64,000 nucleotides of DNA, taken from Drosophila miranda. Taxonomy: Eukaryota > Arthropoda > Insecta > Diptera > Drosophilidae. The position numbers and the translations under genes were made by a program. Location: assembly GCF_003369915.1 (NCBI RefSeq), contig NW_022881603.1, forward strand, positions 22,627,515 to 22,691,514. Reading direction: 5' to 3'. Position 1 is the stretch's first letter; every line of letters begins with the position of its first letter. Of this stretch, positions 45,590 through 58,222 are shown piece by piece. The notes under the pieces are model-generated. The model saw nothing but the letters and a program-made list of their open reading frames with translations, had not been told where the DNA came from and made no database searches.

Positions 45590-46897
45590 AACACTCGTCT
45601 ACGAGTGACGGCCACTGGTGACGCATAACTTCCACTGGTGAGATTCTTCCTCGATTGGTCGGTGTCCAGGCTGCCGGTAGATCTGTCCGTTCTCGATTAT
45701 AAATTCTCTGCATTCCTCAGGTCGTGACTGGATACGTTTGAGTAACCTCTGTATCCAGGGGCAGGTGGGCAGGTCTTCTAGGGCTCGCTGTATGGTGTCG
45801 ATAGGTTGCCGGGAAGGAGCGTCTGCTACGATGTTTTGGCTTCCGTCGGTAAAGCCATCAAAGCGATACTGTTGGAGTTCCAGAGCCCAACGGGCGATGC
45901 GACCGGTCGGATTATTGATCGAGTTCAACCACTTCAAGGCGAGATGGTCGGTGATGACGTCGAAGTAGTAGCCCTCCAGGTAGCTGAGTAGTTCTCTTCT
46001 GCTTTCAAGAGCCTTCGACTGGCGTAGGCTATGACCCTCTCCTCTCCGCTGATCTGTTGCGTCAGGACCGCCCCTAGACCGTAGTCGCTTGCGTCAGTTT
46101 GTAGAGCGAACCTCTCCGCGAAATCCGGGCAGGCTAAGACGGGTGCTTGGGTTAACTTCTCCTTCAACTCCTCGAAAGCGGCCTGCTGTTCGTCACTCCA
46201 GATCCACCTTTTCTCCTTCTTCAGGAGGCTGGTCATTGGTTGTACAATCGTCGCGAAGTTTGGGACAAACCTCCGGTACCACGATGCCATTCCTAGGCAG
46301 CGTCGAAGCTCCTTTATTGAGCTGGGTGGGGCCAACTTCCGGACGGCGACGATCTCATCTGGGTGTGTATACCCTGCTCACTAATAACATGTCCCAGGTA
46401 TACGATGCTTTTCTGGAAGAAGCTGCATTTCTTTTGGTTCAATCTTAGATTTGTTTCCCGTAGTCTCCGGAACACCTCTCGCAGATGGTCGACGTGTTCC
46501 TCCAACGCCGCTCCGATGACAATAATGTCATCAAGGTAAGCGAATGCGTTGGGTTCCATCTGTGGTCCGATGACGCTGTCCAAGGCTCGCTGGAACGTGG
46601 CCGATGCTGAGTGCAGTCCGAACGGCATCACCTTCCAATGGAAGAGTCCTCTGCCCGGAACGGTGAAGGCGGTACATTCTCGGCTCCCCTCGGCCATCGG
46701 GATCTGCCAATACCCGTTCTTGAGGTCCAATGTCGAGATGTAACGTGCGTTACGGAGCGTCTCGATGATGTGGTTGATCCTGGGCAGTGGGTAGGCGTCG
46801 GGTATTGATTGCGCGTTGAGTTGTCGGTAGCCTACGCACATCCGCATCTCGCCTGTCTTCTTTCCCACCAGTACGATGGGAGCGCTGTGTGGACTTT
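45590..46897 (-). mobile_element. pol fragment of a third gypsy-like element
   Basis: RT from 46868 (CVGYRQLNAQSIPDAYPLPR, LDLKNGYWQIPM, AYLDDIIVIG at about 46530), then RNase H (TDASDYGLGAVLT, about 46130-45940; continuing in another frame to about 45600). It is related to but distinct from element 1. It breaks at a frameshift near 46330 and around 45940, and is truncated at both ends. It sits inside an exon of the acidic ankyrin gene and abuts DINE h. Confidence 0.85.
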
Positions 46898-46916
46898 TTA
46901 TACCCGATACTCAAAA

Positions 46917-48014
46917 CGAGGGGAACGTTGTGAGTTGCTGCGGACACCGCAACTCTACAGTTATACCCGATACTTAGTCAGTATGGCTCTCCTCCGGCAG
47001 ACGCCGCTAATATTGAACGACACGACAAAGAGTGCGTGCGAGAGAGACAGAAAATCAGTCTGAGCGTGACGTCGGGCGCTGCGTAGCCACTGCAAATTTA
47101 TTTGTTCCTATTGGCTATAAAAATGATCTGATCTGATCCAGATTCAGCAATCTGATATATATGATCATTATCTATGATTCTGCGTTTTTAGTTTTCTCGA
47201 ATGTGCAATATTGTGGATGCAACAGATTTTCGTCCTTTGTGTGGGCGAAAGGGGGTGGGGCGAAATTTTGAGATACACGTTTTATAGTAAGATCTAACAG
47301 AAGTGCGGATACCAAATATGGTTACTCTAGCCTTAATAGTCTCTGAGATTTTTGAATATCCCCAGATTTTCGTCCTTTGCGGGGGCGGAAAGGGGTGTGG
47401 CGAAATTTTGAAACAATCTCGTCTCGGTCCGATATATTAGGAGTGTGGATACCAAATTTGGTTGCTCTAGCTTTTATAGTCTCTGAGATCTAGGCGCTAA
47501 TGTTTTACTCTAAGCAAAGCCGCCTATGCTACGTGTGTGTTAGAGAGAGACAGGGCGAGAAAAAATGAAATTGTTTTCTTGATGCTGGCTATAATAATAA
47601 TACGATCCAATTCAGCTTCCGCAGCCTTAAAGATATGGTCATTCTCTACAATTCTACGTTTTTGGTTTTCTCATATCTTTAAAATTGTGGATGCCACAGA
47701 TTTTCGTCCTTTGTGGGGGCGGAAGTGGGCGGGGCGAAGTTTTGAAATATTTTTGTAGCAGTGACATATCACAGAAGTCTGGATCCAAAACAACGTTGCT
47801 CTAGCTCTTATAGTCTTTGAGCACTAGGCGCTGAAGGGGACGGACAGACGGACAAACGGACAGACGGACAGACGGACAGACAGACAGACAGACAGGACCC
47901 AATCGACTCGGCTATTAATGCTGATCAAGAATATATATACTTTATGGGGTCGGAAACGATTCCTTCTGGACGTTACACACATCCACTTTTACCACAAATC
48001 TAATATACCCCAAT
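46917..48014 (+). mobile_element. DINE-1-like element, copy h, 3' end truncated with inverted terminal piece
   Basis: It starts CGAGGGGAACG and stops at TATACCCCAAT, lacking the final ~25 bases. Directly before its start (46898-46916) is TTATACCCGATACTCAAAA, the reverse complement of the missing 3' end. Confidence 0.85.
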
Positions 48015-48015
48015 C

Positions 48016-48149
48016 TCCCCAAAATCTTCTCTCAAAGCAATGCCCCACAAAGAACGCACAAAAATCAAACAAAAACTGAATCCAGCGCAGCCAAAACTTA
48101 GCCTAATCCCTGTCTCTGTCTGCCCTTAGATGCTTCACCACCCACTCAC
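48016..48149. other. Intron remnant of the acidic ankyrin gene
   Basis: Short non-coding stretch between DINE h and exon 48150-48241. Confidence 0.5.
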
Positions 48150-49855
48150 CCATCGTTTGTGTCCAGCTCCGAAGTTTTCTCGATGCTGTCGTCCAGCGAT
48201 TTACGTCCATTCACAGCCGGTGTCATTTTAATGTCCAATTTCTGTGAAATAAACAGATAAATGGTGTAGGGATTCCCCACAAGCTGCTGCCTACGCCCTC
48301 CCCGACTTACCTTGCTGCCCGCATCGCCTCCGGCACTATTCTCACCACTCTCATTGCTCAAGGCATTCCAGTCAGTGATGATCTCGGGGGAGACGCGCGG
48401 TGCCTCCGGGACATAGACGAGGAAAGCCCGCTCGATTTCGTGCGGCTTGTGGCGGTAGTACGAGGCTGACTTCATTTTCTGAAATTGCCCCAATGAATCA
48501 TTTTAATTGCTCGGTTGATTGCCATCCCCCACTCACATAGTCGAGGGCCTCCTCGTCACAACCCGCCTGGGTGAGCAGGGTATAGCAGCGCATATTGTTT
48601 TTGGCACTGGCTGCCCAATGGAGCGGCGTCTTGCCGGTGATGTCCATCTCGTGGGCGCCCTCCGGCCAGAGACCGACCAGATACTCCAGGATGCCATTCA
48701 GTCCATTGCCGTCCTTGCAGGTCACCAAGGCAGCGGGCACGGGAGGCTCCAGTTGCGCCTGCATCGTATCCAAATTGTTGTCGATCACCGCCTGATGCAG
48801 ATCCTTAATGGCATTCTGTGGAGTCATTTGGTAAAAGAGGCAGTTGGATTTTCAGTGCATTGCCTTAGCATGACATGAGGCACGGCGGCTGAATAAATAA
48901 CCTTTTGGTCCCTGTGTGTGGCGTGTGTTACGAGTGAGTATATAAAGCAAAAATAAAACATTTTCATTAGCCCATCGATGGGTTCTTCTTGTGGGTGGCG
49001 AAGGCACTATGCAAATATGTGGAAATACTTTGAATTTCCGTTTGACCGACACTTTCTAGACATTTTTCGTACCACAAAATATACAGGGAAAATATTTTCA
49101 GGGAATTTTGGGTTTTCTAAATGCGCAAGTTCGAGTCTCTTTATATTTTCCAATGGAATTCTATGTTTTACTGAAGTTTCAAGAAAGCTTAAGCTAAAGA
49201 AATGATTCATACACAGTACGTTAAAATTCACTTCAGACCTTCTTTGGAATCGTAGCCAACGCAACAGTCAAGGTAATCCTCGAAAAACTCGAGTGCAAAT
49301 CTCTCCTCTAGTGAAATTTCCCAGAACACCACCTAGTTCCTTTGAGTCTACCTTTGACCAAACAAGCACACATATCTGATATGTCAAGGTCTCCTCAGTC
49401 TATTCCTGGTGTGTTGCACGTACTCCTACACCTGAGTAACATTCCTTGAACGCTTTGTTTCGTTTTTGTGTGACATGTAAATTAATTGAATGAAATGAAT
49501 CATTAGAAGGGCTCCCTAGCACACACTTATGAGGTTGAGTGGCAATAAAAACTGCTCGAAAGTGCCACGAAAACGGAAATAGCGCATTAGTGCTTGCCAC
49601 TTAATGTGGCACTCACTCCCTGTCTTTCTTCAACCCCCTGAACAATGTAACTTGTTGAGCGGACGCAATATGCAAATTTTGGCCAAGACCCCTTCCTTCT
49701 GGCAACCTGCGTGTTATCACCACAATTTCCCACAATTATAAGGAATGAATGTGAATATTTATTCGTTGAAACACTCACCTTTGGGTGGCGATAAATGGTA
49801 ATATAGGCCTTGGAATCTTCTCCGACGCTTCGGCGGCATCGCCAATTTATGTTTT

Positions 49856-50946
49856 TTATACCCGATACTCAAAATGAGTATTGGGGTATATTAGATTTGT
49901 GGTAAAAGTGGATGTGTGTAACGTCCAGAAGGAATCGTTTCCGACCCCATAAAGTATATATATTCTTGATCAGCATCAATAGCCAGTCTGTCTGTCCGTC
50001 TGTCCGTCCGTCCGTCTGTCCGTCCCCTTCAGCGCCTAGTGCTCAAAGACCATAAGAGCTAGAGCAACGATGTTTTGTATCCAGACTTCTGTGATATGTC
50101 ACTGCTTCAAAAATATTTCAAAACTTCGCCCCGCCTACTTCCGCCCCCACAAAGGACGAAAATCTGTGGCATCCACATTTTTAAAGATACGATAAAGCCA
50201 AAAACGCAGAATCGTAGAGGATGATTATATGTTCTAGAGTGTAAAATCTCAACCAGATCGTATAATTATTATAGCCAGAATCAAGAAAACAATTTCATTC
50301 TTTCTCGCTCTGTCTCTCTCTAACACACAGGTTTCATGGTCGGCTTTGCCAATTGCAAAATATGAGTTCAAGGATCTCAGAACCTATAAGAGCCAGAGCA
50401 ACCAAATTTGGTATCCACACTCCTGTGATATCGGACCTTGACCGTTTCGTGTCCAAATTTCGCCACACCCCCTTCCGCCCCCGCAAAGGACGAAAATCTG
50501 GGGCATCCACAAATCTCAGAGACTATTAAGGCTAGAGTAACCAAATTTGGTATCCGCACTTCTGTTAGATCTCACTATAAAACGTTTATCTCAGAATTTC
50601 GCCCCACCCCCTTCCGCCCACACAAAGAACGAAAATCTGTTGCATCCACAATATTGCAGATTCGAGAAAACTAAAAACGCAGAATCATAGAAAATAGCCG
50701 TATCTATGAGATTGCTGAATCTAGATCAGATCAGATAATTTGTATAGCCAATAGTAACAAATCAATTTGCAGTGGCAACGCAGCGCCCGACGTCACGCTC
50801 AGGCTGATTTTCTGTCTCTCTCGCACGCACTCTTTGTCGTGTCGTTCAATATTAGCGGCGCCTGCCGGAGGAGAGCCATACTGACTAAGTATCGGGTATA
50901 ACTGTAGAGTTGCGGTGTCCGCAGCAACTCACAACGTTCCCCCTCG
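49856..50946 (-). mobile_element. DINE-1-like element, copy i (full length, inverted)
   Basis: It starts at 50946 (CGAGGGGGAACG on the minus strand) and ends at 49856 (CGGGTATAA). The microsatellite is short (49983-50025). It truncates the 5' side of the acidic ankyrin gene. Confidence 0.9.
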
Positions 50947-51329
50947 TTTTGTATTTCAGAGTCTCTGTACACGTCGTAGCACTCTTAGAGTCCACGACTC
51001 TTCACATTTCCCCAATCGCGATTCATTTAGCACTGCGGTTTGACTCACTTCACTCTTGGCACTGGAAAAGCTGTGGAAAACCTTACTTAAATCGAAGCGC
51101 GTTGTCGACCGTTGTCCTGGTAGGTTAAACGACGTCTGAGTTGACAAATGCACACGCTCAGAAGGCCGACTGGTCAACGTAGTCCCTAGCTCTAACGCCA
51201 TTCCACGTGCTCCTTCTCATCCTACGCCATGGTCCTTGCGTGTGTGCATACCCAATGACGAGGGCGGTGGATGGAGGCGGTGTGGTCTCACATTTGTGAT
51301 TTTTATTATGTTTTATTTATTTATACATA
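50947..51329. other. Unassigned spacer before duplication copy 2
   Basis: A minus-strand open stretch (50956-51201) has no recognised family. Nothing else seen. Confidence 0.45.
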
Positions 51330-52000
51330 TGTATATATATATATATATATGTATGTATAAGCCAACATCCAGAGCGCTGACCTAAGGCAACAGTGGATCT
51401 TGGTCATTCTCCAGTCATCAGCTGATACCATAAACCTCTGGACAATAGCCACCACTTGAGATAGGCGGCCCTGACACGCGTAATGGAGAATACCAGAAAC
51501 AGCTAAACTTTCCAAGAGCACTACAACCCCTTCTAAGCCAAAGCACTTACGATGGCATGGTTTTCCCTTATCGAAGTCACAGTTTTTGGACCCCTAGTGG
51601 ATAAACTGAAATGTCGATTTAATTGAACACCCATCGATCTTGTTCTCACCCGACCCATACGTCAATCGCATGGGCATTAAACACGTTCAATACTTCTGAA
51701 AGCTCCAGCAATAATCTATGTTAGATAATGAAATTTCTATGGTCTTATGTCGAACTGCCATTGCCCTTCTTCATCAAAGCTTCATCAAAATTGACACGGA
51801 AATAGGTTTATATTTGATTTATTTGTACTTTTTATGTCTTATCAATTAGTTTTGAATATTCTAAGAAATTCTGTGCTTATATGACCACGGACCAGCCGAT
51901 AATGATTTTCTATTGGAACATTATTCCTTCAAAATTTTTATTTTTATTAAATTAATAATCAGGTGAACCACGTAGGGATCATATAGGGATCAGGACTTAC

Positions 52001-53294
52001 ATCATCCGTTACGATAACGCCAACCAAGAGGGGCGTTAGAATGGGCACAACGTTGCCCGCCGTATTGACGATACCCATGAGGATGCCAGCATGGTTGGGC
52101 GACAGATCGATTGTGTTGATCGTGCTGCCGATGGTGCTTCCGGCATTGATACCCACATTAGCGCACATCAAGACAACGGCCAGGGTCTTCTACTCGCTGT
52201 ACAGGAATCCGATGCCGATCAAAATGATGGCGGGAATAAAGAACGATATGGAATTGAACGTCTTGCGGATCCCTGTGATGGTCATGGTTCCTCCTGTTAG
52301 CAGGATGTCCGCAATGATCGCATACACAAAGGCCATCACCCAGGAGGTCAAGTAGGGCACGAGGGTGCCGAGAAGATGGCATTATTCTTCATGTCCATCA
52401 GCAGGACACCGTTCATGTACGAAGGCATCTCCGTCTGCAGCGTGGAATAGCCCCAGGACTGGCAACAGCGCGTGATCATCAGGGCCCAGAACGGAACGGA
52501 ACTCCATATGGCTCCCCAGGGAACCGGGATTGGCCCCTTCGCCTTCTAATCCTCCGCCTCCTTCGTGCGACTGGAGTTGATCGAGGTCTCAATGTAGTTT
52601 AGCTCATCATCGCTGATGTACTTGGATTCCCGAGGCGTGTTGGCGCCGAAGATCAGCCAGATGATGCACCAGGCCACGCCAACGGCACTCGAAATGTAAA
52701 AGATTCCGGGCCAACCCATGCTAGAAGCGGCAATCTGGCCACTGGCAAACATCGCCAGCAGAGTGCCACAGTCGAGACCCGTATTGGCCAGGGCGCCCAG
52801 ACGATTGCGCTCGTTTACGGGACTCCAGTTGGCGAGGTGGGCGTGGATGCAGGGGAATAAAAAGCCCTGGAACAGGCCCATCGCCATACGAATGACGCAA
52901 TAGGCCTGCCAGCCGCTCCAGGAGCTGCACCAAGGCGGCAGCAGGGCCAGCTGAGCCGATCCAATAGTCGACACGAACATGGTCATCCTTGCGCCAAAGC
53001 GACGACAGAGCCAGCCACCGAGGAACTGTGTCATGATGTAGCCCCAGAAGAAGCTGGACAGGATATACGAGCGTTGCTTTCCATCCCAATCATATTCCTG
53101 GAGGAAAAATAGTAAAGGGTTAGGCTAATGCTCAGAACAGAGATGCGGCAGACTTACAGGGAAATTGGGATTGGTGCTTTCGGAATTCGTCATGGCCACA
53201 ATTGCCACGCCAGCATTAAACTTGGCCATATAGTTGACCACGATCGACAGGAAGAGCAGAAAGGTCTGCACATGCCGTTGGCCAATTACGGGAC
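52001..53294 (-). pseudogene. SLC17/MFS transporter F (copy 2 of E), pseudogene
   Basis: Exons 53158-53294 and 52001-53097, equal to transporter E apart from scattered substitutions (for example GWPGIF instead of AWPGIF, DDELNYIE instead of EEELNYIE). It has the same TAG codons (52546-52548 and 52190-52192) and the same frameshift near 52375. No C-terminal exon is found. Two copies with identical disabling lesions cannot both have arisen from a working gene independently. Confidence 0.88.
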
Positions 53295-53859
53295 CTGAGA
53301 AATTGTCAAATAAGTCTGTTTAATGCCAATCACTCAACTAGATACACTTTATTAAGTAGCATTCATTAGCTCCAATAACTTTTTCAAGTTTGTACATGTG
53401 CAGCACTTAGTTTTATTACTGTCTCAAGAGTTTCCACTTTTGGCAATTCATTTCGAGTTTATGGTTTCATTTAAGTCAAAATTTAAAATTGGTTTACGGC
53501 CTGATTAAGTTTCAGAATGACTTAACTTTCACAAAATCGATCATGCTATCGTTTCCATACAGCTTTCAGTTAGGATTATCATTTTAGAAGTTCTACTAAC
53601 CCGTATTCGTTTCAGCCGTCATATTTGTTCTGCACACGTCCAGGATCGAGAAGCAACTCAATTTGCAACCGACTGTCAGCTACTTTACACCTTCCGCGTA
53701 CTCGGTTTTTAGTGGGATAACGAAGCCAGAAATCATGCCCACAGCGAGATAGGGAGTACAAGTGATAGGAATTTTATGGTTCTCAATGAATGGGAGGGTA
53801 CCACGATTTTAATCCGGATGCGGAGATCTACACCGCACCGATAGCAATCGAATGGGAAA

Positions 53860-53890
<31 letters not shown>

Positions 53891-54279
53891 TTATGAAGCA
53901 TCAAATACTCTGCCAGACCTCTTGTCGCAGTCATGCGCTTAATCAAGAGACAGTTTGAGCTCTGGAGAGCCCCGGGGCTTACGTGTAATCTTATCGCTGA
54001 CCATGTCAATTATCTTGACCGTGTTTACCCCTTGGACCTATCGGATCTGTGCACACCCAACACATGCTTCACACGATCAAACCTCCAAAATATAGCGTCC
54101 CTCGGGGCACGAGCCGATAGCGAAGCGCTTTAATCAATCAAGGCGCCGTGCTGCAGCTTGAGTGGGGTTTCTGAAACCCTTTCAGGTGTTCGATACGAGT
54201 ATATTTCTTTTATTGCACTATAACGCTTACAGTATTCTATACATATTGCTTGACTCGAGTTGCAACCAGAAAACGATCT
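53295..54279. other. Region upstream of transporter F
   Basis: Unassigned. It keeps ~270 bases (53366-53638) missing from copy 1, and the empty ACCT site at 54036-54039. Confidence 0.5.
53862..53889 (+). repeat. Poly(C) tract, 28 bases
   Basis: Uninterrupted run of 28 C. The matching position in copy 1 (near 34113) has only six. Either slippage or an assembly artefact. Confidence 0.85.
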
Positions 54280-55575
54280 TTAGCGACTCTCCTCCTCCTC
54301 TTCCTGAAGTCGCAGTATGTCCGCTTTGTTGATGAAATAATAACTTGGCTGCCGGCCCTTCAGGTCTTTGGCGGTGCGCTTGCCCCGTTCTGAATCAGTA
54401 TCCGACTGACGCTCTCCAGTGAGTTGGTGCCCATGGCATAGTGCAGAACAGTGCGTTCCAGCTGGTGGTTAAAACAAGTAGAATCATTGAATAAACCTTA
54501 AAGTAAGACGCACTTACATTATCTGTGATCTTCAGTGCCTCGGGACAGAGTTTCACCAAGTGCTGAACCATTTCCTCGGACTCCTTCAGCACTGCTATGT
54601 GCAGGGCGGTTCGACCTGCGAATCAAAAGAATCGAATCAAAAATGGTTCTTGTATTGTGGGAAACGTTGGTGGTACCGTAGTAGTTCTTGGTTTTAATCA
54701 ACCACTTGGCATTGGAGACGGCGGTTAGCTCCCTCACTCTCTCCATATTGTTCTCCCTGATCATTTGGTGCAGCTCCTCGCGGGTCTCCTCCAGCCCACG
54801 CAGTTTTTCCAAGAACTCGCCCAGGGCTTCGTGCTGTCGGGTGGCAACCACATCCCCAATGGACTGACCGCTCTCATCCTCAATGTCCAGGATGTGATCG
54901 TAGCCCTGCAATGCCAGTTGATCAAAGGGTTCCACTTGGCCTGAAATAAGAAATGAATAGATGTATGCTGATCTCAATGCAATGGTTTGGCGACCGATCC
55001 TACCGATGGCAGCCTGGGCCAGGATATAGCGATCGATCTCTGCCGCATTGTTGGGCTGATTGGCCTGAAGGGAGACATCGCGAGCGGTGCGATATAGCTC
55101 ATCCCGGTAGCTGATATCGATGCCAGACTCCTCGATGAGGGTGTACAGTGCGCCGCGGCGATGGGATCGGGCGCAGGCAAAGTGCAACATGCTCTGCCCA
55201 TGCTCGTCCCGTTCCTCCATATGCTGGACGGTCAGAATATCCTCCTCTTCGGCCAGCGATCGGGCATCTAGCTCGATGAGATCTGCATTGCCGATGCCAT
55301 TGCGACCGCCAACCGGCAACGGATTAGATTCGACCATGGCATTGGAGGTGGAAGTGCCCGTGTGGACTTCCACTTCGGTGATGAGCTTCCGTTCACCCAT
55401 GAAGTGCTGCAGATAGCCGGTGAGATAGGCCACGGGATCCTTGGGCCGTTTGTTAGCGATCTCGGTGAGAGCCCTGATCAGGGGATCGGCCAGAGCTTAA
55501 ATAATGTATACATGTTATCGGTGGACTCCATTCCGTATTCCTTAATACTCACAGTCTGCCAGACCTGCGCCTGAC
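54280..55575 (-). pseudogene. Dpy-30 plus ankyrin-repeat protein gene (copy 2), damaged
   Basis: Exons 55553-55575, 55004-55495, 54677-54940, 54518-54615 and 54280-54461. The central exons are intact here: FACARSH is present, the GTAGGA donor follows AAIG, and the frame through QSIGDVVATRQHEALGEF is open. This copy thus shows the ancestral reading lost in copy 1. Its own lesion is a 49-base deletion in the first visible exon, which removes the start of the Dpy-30 segment and shifts the frame. The frameshift before the acidic C-terminus is shared with copy 1. Confidence 0.75.
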
Positions 55576-56290
55576 CTGCACAGAGAACATATAGCATTAG
55601 TCATTCTCTCCATCTCAGGGATCGGGGGGTATCACACTCATGGGATAGAGTCCCAGGAAATCTATACTATACACAAAGCGAGAGGAGCAGGAGGTTTTGG
55701 GGGGTAGAGAAGGTAGGTTAGCTTAGGTTAAGGCGGTAGCCGGGAGGGGGGGGGGATAAGAGCCTCCCGCCCCCAAGCTCACTTGGACCTATAAAAGGTC
55801 CGTTGTGTTGCCGCATGGGCATGTGCCCCTTCGCGTTGCCCGAACCGTGAGAGCATACTACTGCAGGTTAAGGGCAGTCCCATCCGGTGGCTTGGATGTA
55901 TTTGGACAAGGTCCCTGGTTTGATTCAAGGTAACAAACGAAGATTCTGATGCCGATGGTGGAACTCAAAGAAACATTGCAAATCATATGGAAATCGGAAC
56001 AAGATCACATTCCCGGGACGTATGTACGTAGGTGTAAACTGAAATCAGAACGTACGATTACGGAATTTGGAATATGTGCGGCGTACGAAGAAGCTCAGCG
56101 TAAGCGGAGGAGTAGGTGGATATTGATGGCAATGCTGGGCACACAAGAGTCAAGAATCGATCAAGTTAGGATCTATATAAGTATGTTTCTAAGATAACAG
56201 TAGGTACGGGTACGAGTACGAGCATGTATGTTATGTACATTGGGGGTATGGGGACCCATCCCATCACATCCCATCCTATTCGCCGGAGGC
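55576..56290. other. Intergenic region, matches 38062-38780
   Basis: Same G-run (10 G, 55746-55755), TATA-containing palindrome and plus-strand frame (55949-56197) as copy 1. No gene called. Confidence 0.5.
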
Positions 56291-57890
56291 TCAATTGCGA
56301 TCCACAATGCTGTTCTTCTTGCGCTTGAAGATCTTCACCAGCATGGTGGCAATGTGCTTTGAATTTGTCAGCGACATGTCCTTCTCGAGGGACAGTATAT
56401 TGGTTACGGCGGTGCAATAGTCCTGGAACAGCACATACTCCACAATGCCCATGCTCTGCATATTGATGAGCCGCACCGTGAGCTTGGACAGGCGGTTCGT
56501 CACCATGCTGAGCCCTCGCACGGCGCACAGGTGCCTTAGGTTGTCCATCTCCTTCATCAGATTGGGCAGCTTCACGGTCTTCGTCATTTCGAGGCCTGTG
56601 CCCAGGAAGGCTGGCCTAGATTGCAAATATCCGAGCAGATAGCTCTTCTTAAAGTGCAGCTGCGTCTCCAGAGAGGTCACGGCTCGTCCCACCCGCGTAT
56701 AGGCCGCTCCCATATCGCCCGGATCCTTGCTGCTCGTCGTCGAGATCACGCGCAAATGCTCCTGGCAGTTCAGCCACACGGCCATAGGGCCAGAGGGCAC
56801 CATTAAATGCTGTCGACTCGGCTGCCTGCACCAGGTCTTTGGTGTCCAGCAGGGATGTCATCAGACCCAAACTGCTGAGCATTAGGGTCACCTCCGAGTC
56901 GGGCTCGAGCAGCTCCGTGAGGGTATAGTAATTGCCGGACTCCGTCTCCCCAATGGCATTCGCAAAGCTGGTCGTGAATATCTTGCCCATCATGAGTCGC
57001 TCGGCCTGCTCCAACTGGCCAATGGTCAGGTTCAGGGGAAGCTCCAGCTGGTCGAGATTGCGCGAGGCCTCCACAATGCAACGCGTGACCAGAATTGACT
57101 CATCGTCGTAAGCGGCCGTATTCAGTCGATCCCCGTTCTCCATGAGAAAGTAGGCGATACGCGGCTGCGGCTTAAAGTCGGCATCGATGCATAGGCAGTG
57201 CATGTCCTTGAGCAGCGGCACCAGGAACTCCTGGAAAACCACAAATACATCATAGTCCGGCGCGATAATGCCACAGTTTATGTCCTCCTCCAGGTGGCGG
57301 GCCTTCGAGGTCTTACGCATCGCCGGCCACAGCACATCGAAGAGATTGTGGTCGAGTCGCGTCTGGCGGCGCTTGATCTTTTCGTAAACGGCACGCTTGA
57401 GGAAGCGGCTCAGGAAGCTGGTCACCGACAACTTCAGCGATGAGGCGCTCAGTGGCTTCCGGTGCGACAGGGCCGAGGCCGTGCTGGCGCTCAAAAGCTT
57501 TCCCGATTCCGCTATCACGTTGTAACAGCGCTCCAGAGTGCGTGAGATCTCACCATCCTGCAGCTCTCGCCGGGCACTGTGCAGATCGTCGGGAACTGCG
57601 GCATTGGGTGTAATTTTTGGATTTGATGATTATCATTTTACACAGCACACACACAGCGGGATGATGAACACCAAAGTATGTACAGAGACACAGATACTGA
57701 TACACGGAAACGAGCACGAATGAGAGAGCTTGCCAAATGGGTGCTGAAGAAAAGGCGACGGTGCTTCAAGTACTTTCTGTGGATAAATAAACCCCGAATG
57801 TATGGTGTTTGTGTGTGATATGTGTTACATACCAAATAAATCATCAATATTGCCAATGATTTCATTGAAAAAATCACGGTTTCCCTCCAT
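56291..57890 (-). pseudogene. Phosphagen kinase-like protein gene (copy 2), frameshifted
   Basis: Exon 1 57833-57890 (ATG at 57888-57890), exon 2 56291-57595. This copy retains the N-domain segment lost in copy 1 (LFDVLWPAMRKTSKARHLEE, GIIAPDYDVFVVFQEFLVPL). This matches the IYAPDAEAY-type region of arginine kinases and secures the family call. The catalytic cysteine position is again Arg (SRPAFLGTG). Private lesions: 24 bases missing plus one extra G near 56785-56800, which shift the frame in mid-protein. Neither copy encodes a complete protein. Confidence 0.8.
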
Positions 57891-58222
57891 TATGAGAACG
57901 AGTACTTTGATTGCAGCGCAACTTAGAATCAGGTACGACTACGCGGACGAGTGTTTGACTGACAATTGAGCGAAGGACAACGTGTGCTGCACGGTGCGAC
58001 TGAAAATCGATGACTGAATGCTCGGCCAGGGCACGGGCCAAGTCCATGGCACTCTGGAGGTACAGTACACACCCTCTTTTCATATATTTGACATGGCAAG
58101 CAAACGTATTTAATTATTTTGGTTTACTTTACTTGGTGGGTGTCTCTGCCCCTTTGTGTTTTTGTGGGGGTACTCGTAATTCAAATGAAACCGAACGAAA
58201 AGCCGCACAAAAGCAAAGAAAA

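Larger units (their letters stand above)
44709..49855 (-). pseudogene. Acidic-tailed ankyrin-repeat protein gene (copy 1), interrupted by transposons
   Basis: Exons on the minus strand: 49779-49855 (VGEDSKAYITIYRHPK), 48537-48815 (NAIKDLHQAVIDNNLDTM; GKTPLHWAASAKNNMRCYTL), 48311-48478 (SYYRHKPHEIERAFLVYV), 48150-48241 (DIKMTPAVNGRKSLDD), 45439-45589 (DADVDPAPVPPEISPQRR), and 44709-45122. The last is a very Glu-rich tail ending GVL with the stop at 44709-44711. Borders are GT/AG. The first visible exon is cut by DINE i at 49856. The 45439-45589 exon is cut by a gypsy pol fragment at 45590. The ankyrin unit followed by a tyrosine/lysine-rich exon parallels the neighbouring ankyrin genes, so these are probably diverged tandem paralogues. 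Confidence 0.72.
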
